A stretch of DNA of 64,000 nucleotides, taken from the NCBI GenBank assembly GCA_025769875.1, contig JAGFNK010000011.1, positions 62,001 to 126,000 of the forward strand, read 5' to 3'. Positions within the stretch are counted from its first letter, which is position 1. Every line of letters begins with the position of its first letter. The stretch comes from Russula earlei (Eukaryota; Basidiomycota; Agaricomycetes; Russulales; Russulaceae). A program made the position numbers and the translations under genes. A model generated the notes under the pieces. That model had not been told where the DNA came from and did not search any database. It saw nothing but the letters and a program-made list of their open reading frames with translations. Of the stretch, positions 11,566 to 23,006 are shown in pieces.

Positions 11566-14500
11566 ATGTCGCATTCAGCCCGCAGCACCTTTTTTTCGCG
11601 TATACACACAACGCAGCAGCCATCAGATAGCCCGAGTTCCTATCTCTCGATCACCCGGCCGCATGCAAATACGCCGTCATTCTTCGGGAAGAGTCACAGG
11701 CAGCAATTAACCGGGAGACACAATGAACTTCATGCAGCCAGCGCGACACATCAAGGTGGCGATGGCTCCACCTCGTTAATGTCCGCAGATACGGAAGATG
11801 GTAGCATACATGCCAGCCTTAAGCGCCTCAGGTACTTTACGCGTAGCATTGAAGATCCAAACAACCCACACCCATACGACAACACGGATGGTATCTCTCA
11901 TGTACCGCACCCACATAGACCAAAGCCATCATTTCCCGCAACTCGAGAAGGTGCGCCAAATAATTCCTTCTTGAGTCTCGAATTCCAATTTCCTGGTTCC
12001 TGGTTAAACGTGTAGGGGGCAACTACAAACAATACCCTTCGTCGGAGGACTTGACTGGAGACACAAAGGCGTCTCCAGGAAGGGGTAATCATTGAGGGGC
12101 CCCAACACCTTTAAGACTTACTGACGCTCCGTACGCAGAAAGCATCTCCTTTGCAGTCCCAAGCACCTCGAACTCAGACCCCGCATTGACACCATTGGGA
12201 CAACCACCGGGTCTGAGCTGCACAGCCCCTGACACCGGCTCGTCCTCAAGAACCACCCCCAAAGTTGGGGAAGATGAAGATGATGACGTTCCGTTCTCCA
12301 TCAGAAAGAGCTTCAAGGAACTTAAATCGGTCAAGGATGAGCTGGAACGCCAGGTCTGCGTTATTCCTTCTTAGTGTATACTTTCCCGAGCTATGTCACT
12401 AGCGAGGTGAGAATGAGCGCCTACGTGCGGAGTTGTCGGCCACACAGAAAGAAACCGCGGATACCCTAGCCCGCCTCAACAAGATGAAACAAATGACAAA
12501 GAGATCGATCGAGTCGTCTTCGAAAACGTACGTCTGATCAATACTGCAAATCACGACGAGACTACACACAGAACAGACTTGTGGAACTCCGCAAGGAACT
12601 CACTCTACTTAAATCGCAATCCGACGAATCTTTTGCTTTCGCTGCAAAGGCTCGTTCCGCTTTGCTAGATATCGACGACTTACGGGTTGCAATCAAGGAC
12701 AGTTCTGAGAGTCTGTACAAATTCTCTGTGTTTCCATGGCCTGCATTGACGCCGAGTAGACTGTCAGCGCATTAAGGAAGACCTCGACAAGGCAGCGGAA
12801 ATGAAAGGCCTGATTCGTGACCTCGAATCAGAACGTGCTAACGGCTAGTCTTTGTTATTCATCTCTTTTTACGTCACTTACTTGCTGTTCGTCTGCAGCG
12901 CGGAAAGCGAACGATTTACTTCGTGACAAATTGACTGACATCGCGTCTCAATATTCGGATGCCATGGAACGACTTCAAAGTGCAGAATGTACTAATGCAA
13001 ACCAGACAAATGCGTTAAGGGTTGCCTTAGATGATCTTCACAACGCCAGTAGGCCCACTTTATAGCACACAACCGTGATCGTCGTCGATCAAAACCATTT
13101 AGGCCTATTAGCTGCTGCGCGCACCGCCAAACTTGATGACACTCAGAAGGAGCTCTCAGATGCCTTAACAGCGTGTGCGCTTGCAAAGGAGAACGTGGCC
13201 CAATGGGAGAAACGGTGACGATGCAAGCCCCCTCGGTGTATAGTACTGATGAATAGGGATGCAGTTCGGAGAAGTTAGTTCGGGATGCCGATGAGAAGGC
13301 GCTGGTCACAGCTGCATTGCAAAGAGAGTAAGTAAGCTTTGGGGTAATCCCGAAGGGATATTCGACGGACTGAACAGCTGAATCAGGAATGCAGAACTCC
13401 AAGCTCTCCTCAATGACCGTGAAAGCAGCATTTCCTCCATGCTTTCTTTGAAAGAGGAGTTAGTCTTCAACTACGCAAACTGACTGACGTCAATGACTCG
13501 GGGTTCGCAGGATTCTTTCAATGTTGTCCTCGTCAAACAACCAGCGGTCAGTGTTAGACAGTCTGAGGAAGACCTCTGCAGAGCAATTGCAAACGATAGG
13601 AGAATTAAATGGCAGGTGAATGCTTCAACCCGTTGGAAGCGACGTTCTTTCACACATGATCGTAGATGTCACACTCTAGAACGCGAGAATGAGGAGAGGA
13701 AACAGGAGTTAGCCAATCAAATCGCCAAAAATGCCGCTCTTCGTGCGGACTGTGAAGCAACAAATGGCCGGGAAAATGTATTGAAGACGATCATCGAAGG
13801 CTTGAACGCCGAAAAGGCAGCTGTGGAAACAAAGTCACGAGCTCTTCAAGACGAACTACGGCGCCTCGCAGAAGAGCGCAAGCAAGAAGATGAGAGGTGA
13901 GCAATCACACTAGACGGAACTCCTAGGATGACTTCCTCCGATTCCAGGACGACGCAACTCCAAATAAGATGCCACGCACTACAAGAGAGATTTGAAGACC
14001 AATCGGCTACCCTCAAGTTAGCCAGGGAAAGCCATGGCGATATGCAGGTAACCCTTGGTCTCCATAGGTTGTCCTTACACAATGTTCCCATTCTCCCCAG
14101 GAGCGCCTGATCACGGCAGAGGCTACGTCTGCGGTGAGAGGCGCCTTTTCAGAGGGTGTATGTCTCTTACTTGCTACCTAGGCCAAATTAGAGGCAGAGA
14201 CTGGTAAGCTGCGTCAAGAAGTGCTCTCGGTCCTAGAAAGAAGTGGTCTTCTGCAAAGATCCGTGGACGAATATAAACGCCAACTGGAAGAGCAGCAAGG
14301 CCTTATGACGACCATGAGAAACGAGTACGAAAAACGGTTGAAAGACGAGCGCGACGGTGGCCATTCTCGTATGCAGGCACTCCAAGAGCGAATGGTGCAC
14401 GCAGACTCTGAAAAGGCAAAAGCCCTCAAAGAGGCGGATGGCATACGCGACTCCCTGACTACAGCACAGAGCGAACTCACGACCTTAAAGGAGCAAGTCC

Positions 14501-15592
14501 AGAATATTCAAGTGGCAGTTTCCGAACGGGACAACCAGATAAACGACCTTACGGCTCGAAATTTTGCTCTGCAAGCGGAAAAACTTACGCTTATTGAACG
14601 AGGCGACACCATTGGTGCTCGCTACGATGCGAATGATTTAGTATGTTATCATGACGTCGTCCTTGTCTACACTGATTGCTCGAGTCGCAGAGTAACGAAG
14701 AGAAGACCCTTGTGAATCGCATACTGGAAGAATCGCGGTACTTTTCATGAGAAGCAGATTTTGGAGAAGCAAAATGAGTTGAGGCGTGTGGGTAACGAAC
14801 CCGTATCATTCTGCAAGTGACTAAAAGCTGGTACAGCGAGACAACCAAATTACTGAGCAAGAGGCCAGGATAAAGAGCTTGGAGAAAGGCTTAGCGCGCT
14901 ATCTAAAGTCTCAGGTGTGTTCATCAGGCTTTATAATTAACCACGTCCGGCATTCTGTAGGATCTCAAATTCACAGCCGGAAACGATGCCCATTCGATTC
15001 TGAATCTTTCCAGATTCGCCTTGTCCAGTAGTCCTCCGCAACCAATGATAGGCGAAGTGGACGTAGACAGAGCGGTAGGTAGCCCCTCACTCTCGGCGCC
15101 GTAATTACTTCTCCCCAGACTCTCATTGACGGAGGGGCTGCAGCCATCGTCAGAGCATTTCAACGGCCCTTTTAACGAGGTCAAATCGTCATCTGCTGCC
15201 GCTACAGGCGCATTATCAAGTGGTCGCGAGGGCGGCACAATCTTCTCCAGAGCCTCTCAAGGATCGCTGGGAGACGGTATGGATCTCGGAACTAACGCAT
15301 CCCTGGCTGTCAAGTTAGGTAAACACGGTCGTCCACACTCTCAAACCTCTCACGGGGGGACCGGAAATAACAGCGATACAACAAGACCGCAGAGGCGCCT
15401 GGTCTGTCGTGTTGCTCTTGCTCTTACGTGGTGAGATGGCAGTCTCAATAGTGACCAGAAATCTTCCAAAAGGGCAGGGGCGCAAACATCTGAATTGAAA
15501 GTGAGTTAGGGTAAACCTCTGATTGGTGTCATCATTTCCCTATCACCCAGGGCGAGCCTGAGCTCAAACCCCGGCCGCGCAAACGGAAGTAA
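11566..15592 (+). CDS. Large multi-exon coiled-coil protein, family not recognised
   Basis: From about 12.1 kb to 14.9 kb at least fifteen short exons can be chained by GT-AG introns in a continuous frame rich in heptads: SFKELKSVKDELERQ, RLNKMKQMTKRS, LVELRKELTLLKSQ, MERLQSAECTNANQ, DTQKELSDALTACA, ERENEERKQELANQ, KLRQEVLSVLERSG and ITEQEARIKSLEKGL. The protein ends GEPELKPRPRKRK, a basic nuclear-localisation-like tail. The N-terminus is uncertain: an exon from 11566 (SYLSITRPHANTPSFFGK) is likely part of it. Two defects are visible: an in-frame TGA near 12093 just upstream of the first clear exon, and a one-base excess at the T-run near 14740-14744. A structural or scaffold role is possible, but I cannot name it. 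Confidence 0.6.
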
Positions 15593-15860
15593 AGCAGACA
15601 CTCCTCTTTCCTCCATGGTTGCGTTCAGCCATGACTGTCGCTCATGTCTTGGTCTCGGACTGGCTTTGGTATCTGGTCTGCGTCTTTGGCCTGGTGATTG
15701 CCTTTTCTCAGTCACTGTAACGTAGCCCTAAAGAGGCCCTGGAAATGAACCATGTTATAGTGATCCGTTTGATATCGCGGAAACGATGTGAGCTGGGTGG
15801 AGCTAAGTTGCGTCATCCTAAAAATACAACAAAGTACAAAGCTATTGAATGGACGAAAGT

Positions 15861-16441
15861 TTAGAGTACAATGCCCCCGTCATTAGTCTCGCTGAGTTCG
15901 TTTATAGTTGCGTCTGACGGGGGGGCGAGGGGTTCCGCAGAAGGGGCCCACTTTAGATCGTAGTGACTACCGGACGCGACCACGCCCTTCTCTGCCAGCG
16001 CGAGGCTCAGCATGTTGATTCGTTCTTCCTGAGATGCACTGCATTTGAGCGTACCGTCAAGAAAAAGGCGATATGATCATCATTAAAAAGAGAAAATGAC
16101 GACTAGAAAGCAGAGAGGGGCACACAGACATGACGGCCTCGTTCTCCCGTAGGGCCTGGGCCAACTCGGGGTCGTCGGGATGCGCACGTAGTTCGTGCTG
16201 CGTATTTTCCAGACGCTGCAGGGAGTTCTGCAGACGTGCGATCTCTGTAGAACGGACGGAAGGGAGAGGCAGGGGCGAGAGACGATGGTCATTCATCAAT
16301 CACACCAAAAGGTAAAAAAGGGCAGCATATGTTATATGTTAAGGTGAGAGAACAGACCCAACCTTCGGTTATCGTGGCATGGTCGAACTTCAATGCGTCA
16401 GAAAACGAAAATGGTTGCGGGTGCTTGGGACGGTATTCCAT
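15861..16441 (-). CDS. Small protein of 123 aa with a helical middle, unknown
   Basis: Exons on the complement, 16363-16441, 16130-16244 and 15861-16038, sum to 372 nt. The product starts MEYRPKHPQPFSFSDALKF, has a helical part (EIARLQNSLQRLENTQHEL, then a DDPEL turn and ENEAVIASQEERINMLSLAL) and ends with an acidic tail. All three junctions keep frame with normal GT-AG signals, which argues for a real gene. The two-helix, turn-containing layout suggests a partner-binding adaptor, but I do not recognise the family. It is convergent with the coiled-coil gene. Confidence 0.6.
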
Positions 16442-16925
16442 AGCGTTAACTGAAAAGTTAAAGATAGGATAGAGATAGATAGATCGAAAGTGTTCTGAAA
16501 TCGAGGCGAGTGAAGCGCTGAGGTAACCCAGGGCTGGGGCTGTAATTGCTGTATCGGCGCGTGCAACATCCGCGGCTACCACTGTGTTGTCTGTGGGGTG
16601 TTTATTATTGTACAGGCGTTTCTAAAACCGGAGCCAACGCCGAATTCCGATCCCTACTAATGACATTGTAATGGCCTCCCAAAAATTTCAGTCAAGGAGC
16701 TTGCTTCCAACCACCAAACCAGATGCTGATTAGCTTTGCATGAAGCCATGTCGGTCTCGGATACGATTAGTGTTCACAGGTCAGGGGAGGGCAAACTGGG
16801 CAAAATGTCGAAGATGACAGTGGCCACATTCGCTCGGTCAGGTCCATCTTCGACCACCAAACCACTCCAAAAGAGATCGCGGAGCCTCAGGACGGCGCCC
16901 GGAGACCGTACGCCCACGCCGACAG
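16442..16925. other. Intergenic region, or 3' extension of the DUF1992-like gene
   Basis: Contains the presumed promoter of the 123-aa gene. On the minus strand a second open frame (TVQFWSQEKVFDSDDEGG) continues past the stop at 16926 of the neighbouring gene, so the true C-terminus of that gene could extend to about 16774 if there is a frame change. Confidence 0.4.
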
Positions 16926-17761
16926 TCACTCCGCCGCCTTCATCATCCGAGTCGAACACCTTCTCTTGGCTCCAGAACTGCACCGTCCCTCGATTTCCCG
17001 CAGGACGTCCTCGCCGCCATCTTCGTACGCTCTCCCTAATTCGACGTCTCGGACATGATAGGCCCTGCGCACGGCAAACGGCGCGAGCGCGTTGTACTTG
17101 CGAACGAGCGAGTTGAGCTCCCGGAGCGGCGACTCGTGGTACGCCCTTTCGTGCGCATCCCACTCCCTGTCACTCTCCGCCCGCGCGTCTGCCAGCGACA
17201 TTCCGTGCGGCGACCGGCAAGAGAGTGTGAGCATACGCACGGCGCGGCGCACCCACGTCTGCTTCAACACCGCGCGGAAGCTGGCCACTGCCGCTTCAAG
17301 CTCGCCCTGGACCTCGAGTCATGGAGGCGCCGCGCCCTGACGCTGCACTATCCGGTTCATGAGAAACTCCTCGCGAGCGAAGAACAGGTTGTGATCCTCC
17401 TCATCGTCCCTCTCAAGGGGCTTCCCGCGGCCCTTGATGGCGAGGAACTGCCCTTGCAGCCGGGCTCGCTGGGTGGAAATTCGAGGAGAGGTCTGGATTC
17501 ACCACCGCTGGACGGAGCGCAACGCCTACGACTCACCTCGATGCGCTCCTCGACGAGTCCCGTCCAACCCTTCATGCTCACAGGGTTCGGAGGTGCCTGA
17601 ACGCCGCCATTTATGCTCTTGGGGATGCCGAGCCGATAATCCAGCGTGGACTCCCTCGCCCGGGTGAGCCGTCCCGCAATTTCCGACCGCTTCTCCGCAT
17701 CGCGTTCTCTCCGACGCGCACGGTCGTCACCCACTTGCCCAGTTTGAGCGGCACTCTGCAC
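16926..17761 (-). pseudogene. DUF1992 / DNAJC28-like gene with an internal stop
   Basis: The minus strand reads RESTLDYRLGIPKSINGG, then SMKGWTGLVEERIE, a GT-AG intron, RARLQGQFLAIKGRGKPL, FFAREEFLMNRIVQRQG, LEVQGELEAAVASFRAVLK and TWVRRAVRML. This is the DUF1992 domain of DnaJ-homologue subfamily C member 28 type proteins, usually mitochondrial or Golgi-related and of poorly known role. The conserved PPW motif reads PP-stop because TGG has become TGA (complement of 17319-17321). No clear N-terminal targeting exon is visible before the kinase gene, only 88 bp away. Either the gene is dead, the base is wrong, or the stop is bypassed. Confidence 0.65.
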
Positions 17762-17849
17762 GGAGCTTTGGAGGAAGACGCAGAGCCAGCAACAAGAAAG
17801 GCTCGATGAACGTGGAGATCAGAAAGGGGTGAACCGGTAGTGAATTCGC

Positions 17850-19157
17850 TCAACGAGCCGCGAACTCCTCCAGGACCGCCTCGATCGCGGGACGCTTCCC
17901 TGGGTCCTCGTCCGTCATCGCGTCCACCAGTGCCTCCATGAATTCGAAGCCATTGTACCTCTGAAAGCTACGCACGCACGCACGCACCCGACCGACCGAC
18001 CGACCGACTTTGAGGGGACATCACCTTCATAAAGCGTTCACGGACGAGGTTTCTGAGATAGTAGATATCCGTGTGGAACGGATTGCACTTCCTCCCGTGC
18101 CGATGCTCGGGAGCAGACTTGTCACCGCCACGGAGAGGCTCGTCTGATGCGTCTCGGGAATTGTATTGGCGGGACAGGCCAAAGTCGATCAGGTAGTAGT
18201 GCGAAGGTCGCTGCGTCCGGTCGTAGTGTTCGGGTTTGCCCTTGAAGTCCTTGCTTCGATTGATCTTGACGGGGTGAAATCCTTCAGGATACATCTCGGA
18301 GGGATCGAATATGATGTTGTATGCCGTACAGTCCCTGAGGGATCTTCTCGATAAGCGTCCTCAAAGAGGGGCAACCCGGCATACCGATGTGCAATATTTC
18401 GCTCGTGCATGAATTGAAGGCCCTGGGTCAAGGGTCATCATGTCTGACTACACCTCTGATCGGGTAAAGATGTAGGACTCACTTCGCAAATCTGCGTAAA
18501 GAAGGCCGCAATCTCGCCATACGTTCGGAAGTGAGGCTTATCGAAGGGGCGTAAGTACGGCATGACGACCAATTTCCGGTCAACGGCGTCGGGTGCGTCG
18601 AAAGAGCCCAACAACGGCACGCAATGATTACGACGCTCGCTCCTGAGCTCCGGCGAAGAGAGACTTCGGGCGATGATCAGTTCCTGCTGTCCTCTTCTCG
18701 CGGGGATATTCTTGAGCATGACTTGCTTTCCGTTCTCCTTGCACGTCGCATCCATCGCATAGGGAAGCTAAGGCCAATTGAGTGCGTGCAGAGGCATAAG
18801 GTGAACGACATCCACCAAGGTAGGTTGACCATCCTCTGCTTTGAAGAAGTCTTTACCGGACTTTCTCCAGGAGGGTTCCCAATTGGGATGATACCTGGGA
18901 CGAAGAACGTACCCTTGACTCTCAATGTCGTGATAGTGGTCTCGCCACCACAGTTCACTGGGAAAGAGGGTACCGGTTTCCGTTCTTTCCCGGCCTACGA
19001 AGCTCTCAACTGCGTTTGTTGTTGCATCAGGTATTAATCTCTTGAGGTCGCGAGATACAGATGAAAAACGAGCGACAAGGAAAGAGGGGGATGATGGGTG
19101 GTATCGACGAGAACGATGTTGAACAAGGCGGGATCTGGAAGGGCATTTCTCTTTCAT
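17850..19157 (-). CDS. Fungal protein kinase-like protein (Agaricomycete-expanded type)
   Basis: Exons on the complement, 18816-19157, 18483-18767, 18385-18422, 18025-18334 and 17850-17960, sum to 1086 nt, 361 aa. An N-terminal motif WWRDHYHDIESQGYVLRPRY precedes the kinase fold. HRDCTAYNIIFD carries the catalytic Asp and metal-binding Asn (the HRD is split by an intron), DFGLSRQY is the DFG segment, and SAPEHRHG holds the APE. MYPEGFHP after the catalytic loop is typical of a kinase-like family expanded in mushroom-forming fungi. The VMLKNI lysine could be the ATP-anchoring residue; I see no clear glycine-rich loop. Substrate unknown. The ATG at 19157 gives one open first exon. Confidence 0.75.
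17971..18009. repeat. Tetranucleotide microsatellite in a kinase intron
   Basis: About four CGCA units pass directly into about six CGAC units, inside the last intron of the kinase gene. Two tetranucleotide repeats that differ at one position and abut suggest one tract derived from the other. Confidence 0.85.
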
Positions 19158-19617
19158 GAGCGACAAAAAAGCCTAATTACGTAGACGAAGTAAACCTGGT
19201 AGATACATCATCTTGCTATATGAGGATCAAAAGGCCGGTTGCGTTTGGCCAGCACGCTAGGTTCGCAGCTTTCGCGGGTTGCGGCTGTGTGATCACCTGA
19301 CTAGGCCTGACTAGGCCTGACTAGGTAAGTGAACGCGGCCACACGAGGCGGAGTGAAGCAAGGCCCGGGAGTCGAGCAGTGTTTGGATGTGGGTGAGGTG
19401 TAAATTGTTTGAGGCGACTAGCTCTCCTACATGTACCTTGCTGGGATCACCCATCAATTGGGACGTCAATAGTGGCGAAGAGGACCGGCTTGTGAGAAAG
19501 GAAATTACGCAAGTGATATGTTCTAGACACCGTAAGTTTATGTTTGGACCCCCATCTATCAGGCTAGATGACGACGGTGTTTGTGTAATTGTGGTAAAAG
19601 ACAAGGGGTCGAGTCTA
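19158..19617. other. Intergenic region left of the Harbinger element
   Basis: Holds the kinase promoter and a 10-bp tandem repeat. Sequence from about 19380 to 19617 has a weak open frame without known motifs and looks like decayed repeat DNA. Confidence 0.45.
19296..19325. repeat. Three exact 10-bp tandem copies (CCTGACTAGG)
   Basis: The unit CCTGACTAGG is repeated three times without change. Confidence 0.9.
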
Positions 19618-19620
19618 TTA

Positions 19621-19822
19621 GGCCCCATTTACCAACTGAGAATTCTTGAATCTTGAACTTGAACTCAGATTTCGGTATTTTCCGGGGGTGACAGGAGTCA
19701 CAGGCGTGATGAACGATAACTTGATTAACTAATACGAGTTTCTTTAATTATAATTTCTTTAATTATAATTATGAGCTCTTTCCCACCAGATTTGCAAATT
19801 CGCTTGTTGTAATTGCATATTC
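19621..19822 (+). repeat. Left terminal inverted repeat of the Harbinger element
   Basis: Matches the inverse of 22802-23003 nearly throughout, including the AT-rich block with duplicated TTTAATTATAA units. At three places left CpG corresponds to CpA/TpG in the right copy. Confidence 0.92.
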
Positions 19823-19938
19823 ACGTGTGTGCATATTCGCATGAGGTAACACATGATTTGTAAAAAAAAATATTTCTACATTGTGTCGGCCAGATGGTGA
19901 TATGGAGGGCATAGTTTGTACATACATGAAATTCTATG

Positions 19939-21207
19939 CTAGTCAACATGTGCCCTTCGAATTCTCATTCTCACATATTGCTCCCACATGTCACCAGCAA
20001 TTCTGTCTCGCCTGCGATTTGCTCGCTCCCTCTCACGCTGTGTCACTGGGCCTTCAGCAAGTTCACCAGCCTCCTCCTCATCTTGAGAGCCCATGTGGAG
20101 CTCAGCCACATCATCGAAGGTGGAAATCTCCCTAGGATCATACTCACAAATAAAATTGTGCAGTGCTGCAAGCGCAGCTGGGATGCACGCCTGAATTGAC
20201 ATGTTATAGTTAAGGGGATGATTGAGTAATTGGAACCGTCGCTTGAGGATTCCAAAGATGCGTTCTACAACATTGCGAGCTTGAGCATGATGCAGATTGA
20301 ACAACTCCTCACACGTGCGTGGCCTGGGACAAATGTCAGTGAGAAAACTCAGGAGATGAGAAACATTACCTTGTGTTTGCACGACCCCATTCAGCGAGAT
20401 GGTACCACACGCCTCAATAAGGGGTGAGAAGTACATCTGATGAGGCAAAGCCTCCATCGCCAAGATAATACTTTCCGCTTGGGATAAAAAAATCAGAAAG
20501 TCGTGCGTCAAGGAAGAGTGTCGCATCAGCAGTGGAACCCTCCCAACCAGTCAGGAGATAGGTGAAGCGGAGGTCGAAAGAACATGCCACAAGGCAGTTC
20601 TGTGTGATTACTCCTTTGCAGTTCCTCGCCATGTCATGCTCGTCAGCAGTGGCAGAACACTTGATATGTGTGCCATCGACAGCGCCTAGGGCATCCTTGA
20701 GATATGGATAGAGCTTGGGGTTACTTCAGATAAAGGGGTGAGGGGGCGAATTGGCATCAGGGAGCTGCACAAATGTGGTATAGAAGGGGGGGCTTGAGAG
20801 AACTCCAAGAATTTTTTTAAAATACCTAACTGCCTGTCAGAACAAGTGTGAAGAAACCCAAGTGATATGTACTTTGAAATGGTGCGGGGTGACCGCTGGA
20901 AACGCTCTCCGACATGAGTTGATGACAGCCCTGTAACAGCAGTATAGAGGAAGATGGCGATTTGTTCTTCAATTAGGACATGTCGTGATGAGGCAACACT
21001 GAGGTTTCGAATGGTCCGCCAGAGGGTGTCAAAAACATGTTTATGTACTCCAAGCTCGCTCCGAATGCGCTCTGGATGGCCAGTGAGTAGTTCATGAACC
21101 CACGCAGCCCCAGTTAATGCTGATGTGTGATATGGAATACGACGAGGACAGATGGCTTGGAGGAGTTGTATATATGCTTCACAGCAAAGCAAGACAAGAG
21201 CCGACAT
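19939..21207 (-). pseudogene. Harbinger transposase (DDE_Tnp_4), inactivated
   Basis: Read from about 21207 downward: an N-terminal helix-turn-helix part (HELLTGHPERIRSELGV, IEEQIAIFLYTAVTGLSS, VGERFQRSPRTISKY), then ALGAVDGTHIKC with the first catalytic Asp, MARNCKGVITQNCLVACSFD, LTGWEGSTADATLFLDARL, GKYYLGDGGF with the second Asp, and after one intron LHHAQARNVVERIFGILKRR with the final Glu. Lesions: a frame change at a C-run near 20790, TGA at 20726-20728 (PFI-stop-SNPKLY) and TGA at 20414-20416 (TPY-stop-GV). Both stops sit where Arg CGA is expected. The DDE residues themselves survive. Confidence 0.88.
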
Positions 21208-21438
21208 ATGCAAGAGGACCACAAGTCATTGGCATCGCTTCTTTACCAGTTGTTGATTGGGCATTGGGGGGGGGAATGATGGGATGGACAACGCAACGCT
21301 TTGAAAGTTTTTCTTTGCCACCAAGCAGACTGAGTCAGCATAGACGGACTCAGTCCACCCTGTGACCACATGATACCATCAATGACAAAGTATTTTACAT
21401 ACACATAACACATGACAACATGACATTTGAAATTACAA

Positions 21439-22620
21439 TTACAATTTGGTTTGTGCTAACATATTACATATGTATTGACGCACAAGATCACGCAATTCTG
21501 GATCCTTATCTAATCCAAGTGTGAGGTAACTATCAACATCTGCAATATTGCCATTGGAGAGGAGGCTGAGTGCTGGGACAATGTCGCCTGTTGGCAGCCA
21601 GTGACCATCCTTGATATCAGTGGCAAGGGTTTTGACTGCCAGCGACCGACGCGCATGCTCAGGAACCGTCATAAGCACAGGTACAACAGCACCTGTAGAC
21701 GCATTCCCAAGTTGTTCATCAAGTGAGGGTGCGGCTTCAAGGGCGGGCTCGGGCTCGGGCTCATTGAGAGCTTGCACAGTCGAGTCAAAGGACTCAATGA
21801 TCTGTTCATGACCGCTGACATACCAACGACAGCGGATGCCACAGTGTCGGTCCTTCGTTTTTTGCTTGACGTTTCACTTATGGAGACGTGATCGGATCTA
21901 TGCTTCCGAACTGAGAAGCAGGGTGAGAGGAGAGGCATTTGATAGTGAAGTTGATGAGAAATGCACCACCATCAAATTGAGATCCGAATGAGTTGGGGGA
22001 CAGACGAGAAGTTGACTGGGATGGAGGATCTGAATCTGCACAAAGTGTTTTCTGTGTACCCTGATAGGCACTTTTGCCTTTGGATTTTGATCCAACAAGA
22101 GACTCCATAGCCTCGCAATGTGACCAGCCCTTGTTGCGGTACTTCTTGGCACTTGGTTTTTTCTGCTAAGGTCAGACATTGTTAAAGAAGCAGGAGTTAT
22201 ACACACACCTTGACTAAATCAGCCCACTGCCCCTCCATTTCTAACCCTACATCCACTCCTTTCTCATCATCCCAGGGAAACCCAGACTGTAGCTTGAGGA
22301 AGGAGATGATACTGTATTCAGTCTTCAACTGTTGGACGGCATCAGCATTGACGGAAGGGATGAAGTGGACAATACAGCACCCTGTTCCATTTTGTTTTGC
22401 ATGTGCTCCCAGTCTTGATGCCACCCTTCTCACGAAGGGGGTTGATCTGAGAGGCTGCGTCGTTGAAGATGTGGTCCTTGAACATAGAGTTGGAGGTCAT
22501 TTCGTCCCTATGCTCCAAAAGAAAATCTAAAAAGGCTGCTTCATCCTTAGTTGTCCATGTGGCGTTACCATCTGCTTGACTTTCTCCCACAGAAGAATCA
22601 GAGGCTGAGCGGGTCTGCAT
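21439..22620 (-). pseudogene. Myb/SANT-like second protein of the Harbinger element
   Basis: The complement reads ATWTTKDEAAFLDFLLEHRD, FKDHIFNDAASQINPL, then after an intron LKTEYSIISFLKLQSGFPWD and KYRNKGWSHCEAMESLVG. This is the Myb/SANT-like domain of the accessory protein that partners Harbinger transposase for nuclear entry and end binding. A Ser/Pro-rich linker follows, with a C-terminal helix ending MLAQTKL at 21439. The frame shifts at least once in the linker (around 21880-21950), by intron or indel, so I treat it as likely non-functional. Confidence 0.7.
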
Positions 22621-22801
22621 CTATGATGGGGGTACTGAACAAAGGAGGTATGGAGGGAGGAGGGGATTAAAAAAAGAAGGCGAGAGAAAAACGCACGCCA
22701 TGCATACATGGAAAAAGACAACGGAGGGAAAGTCCCGAACAAGGCCGAATACCGACTCCCAAGTCAACTCCGAGTATGCGGACATCTAACTTCACACACA
22801 C

Positions 22802-23003
22802 GAATATGCAATTACAACAAGCGAATTTGCAAATCTGGTGGGAAAGAGCTCATAATTATAATTAAAGAAATTATAATTAAAGAAACTCGTATTAGTTAAT
22901 CAAGTTATCGTTCATCATGCCTGTGACTCCTGTCACCCCTGGAAAATACTGAAATCCCAGTTCAAGTTCAAGATTCAAGAATTCTTGGTTGGTAAATGGG
23001 GCC
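22802..23003 (-). repeat. Right terminal inverted repeat of the Harbinger element
   Basis: Inverse copy of 19621-19822. Differences include loss of CpG at three sites relative to the left copy, plus a few others near the outer end. Confidence 0.92.
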
Positions 23004-23006
23004 TTA

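Larger units (their letters stand above)
19621..23003 (-). mobile_element. PIF/Harbinger DNA transposon, full length, decayed
   Basis: A 3383-bp element starts GGCCCCATTTACC and ends with the inverse, flanked on both sides by TTA (19618-19620 and 23004-23006), the 3-bp duplication typical of PIF/Harbinger. Terminal inverted repeats are 202 bp. It carries the expected two genes on the minus strand: a DDE transposase (19939-21207) and a Myb/SANT-like DNA-binding protein (21439-22620). Both have lesions, so the element is probably non-autonomous now. Its right edge touches a Mutator-like element at 23007. Confidence 0.93.

Noticed and set aside
19290..19330. Short tandem copies read as a CRISPR-like array
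   Set aside because: Three contiguous 10-bp units without spacers in a eukaryotic intergenic region; simple tandem repeat.
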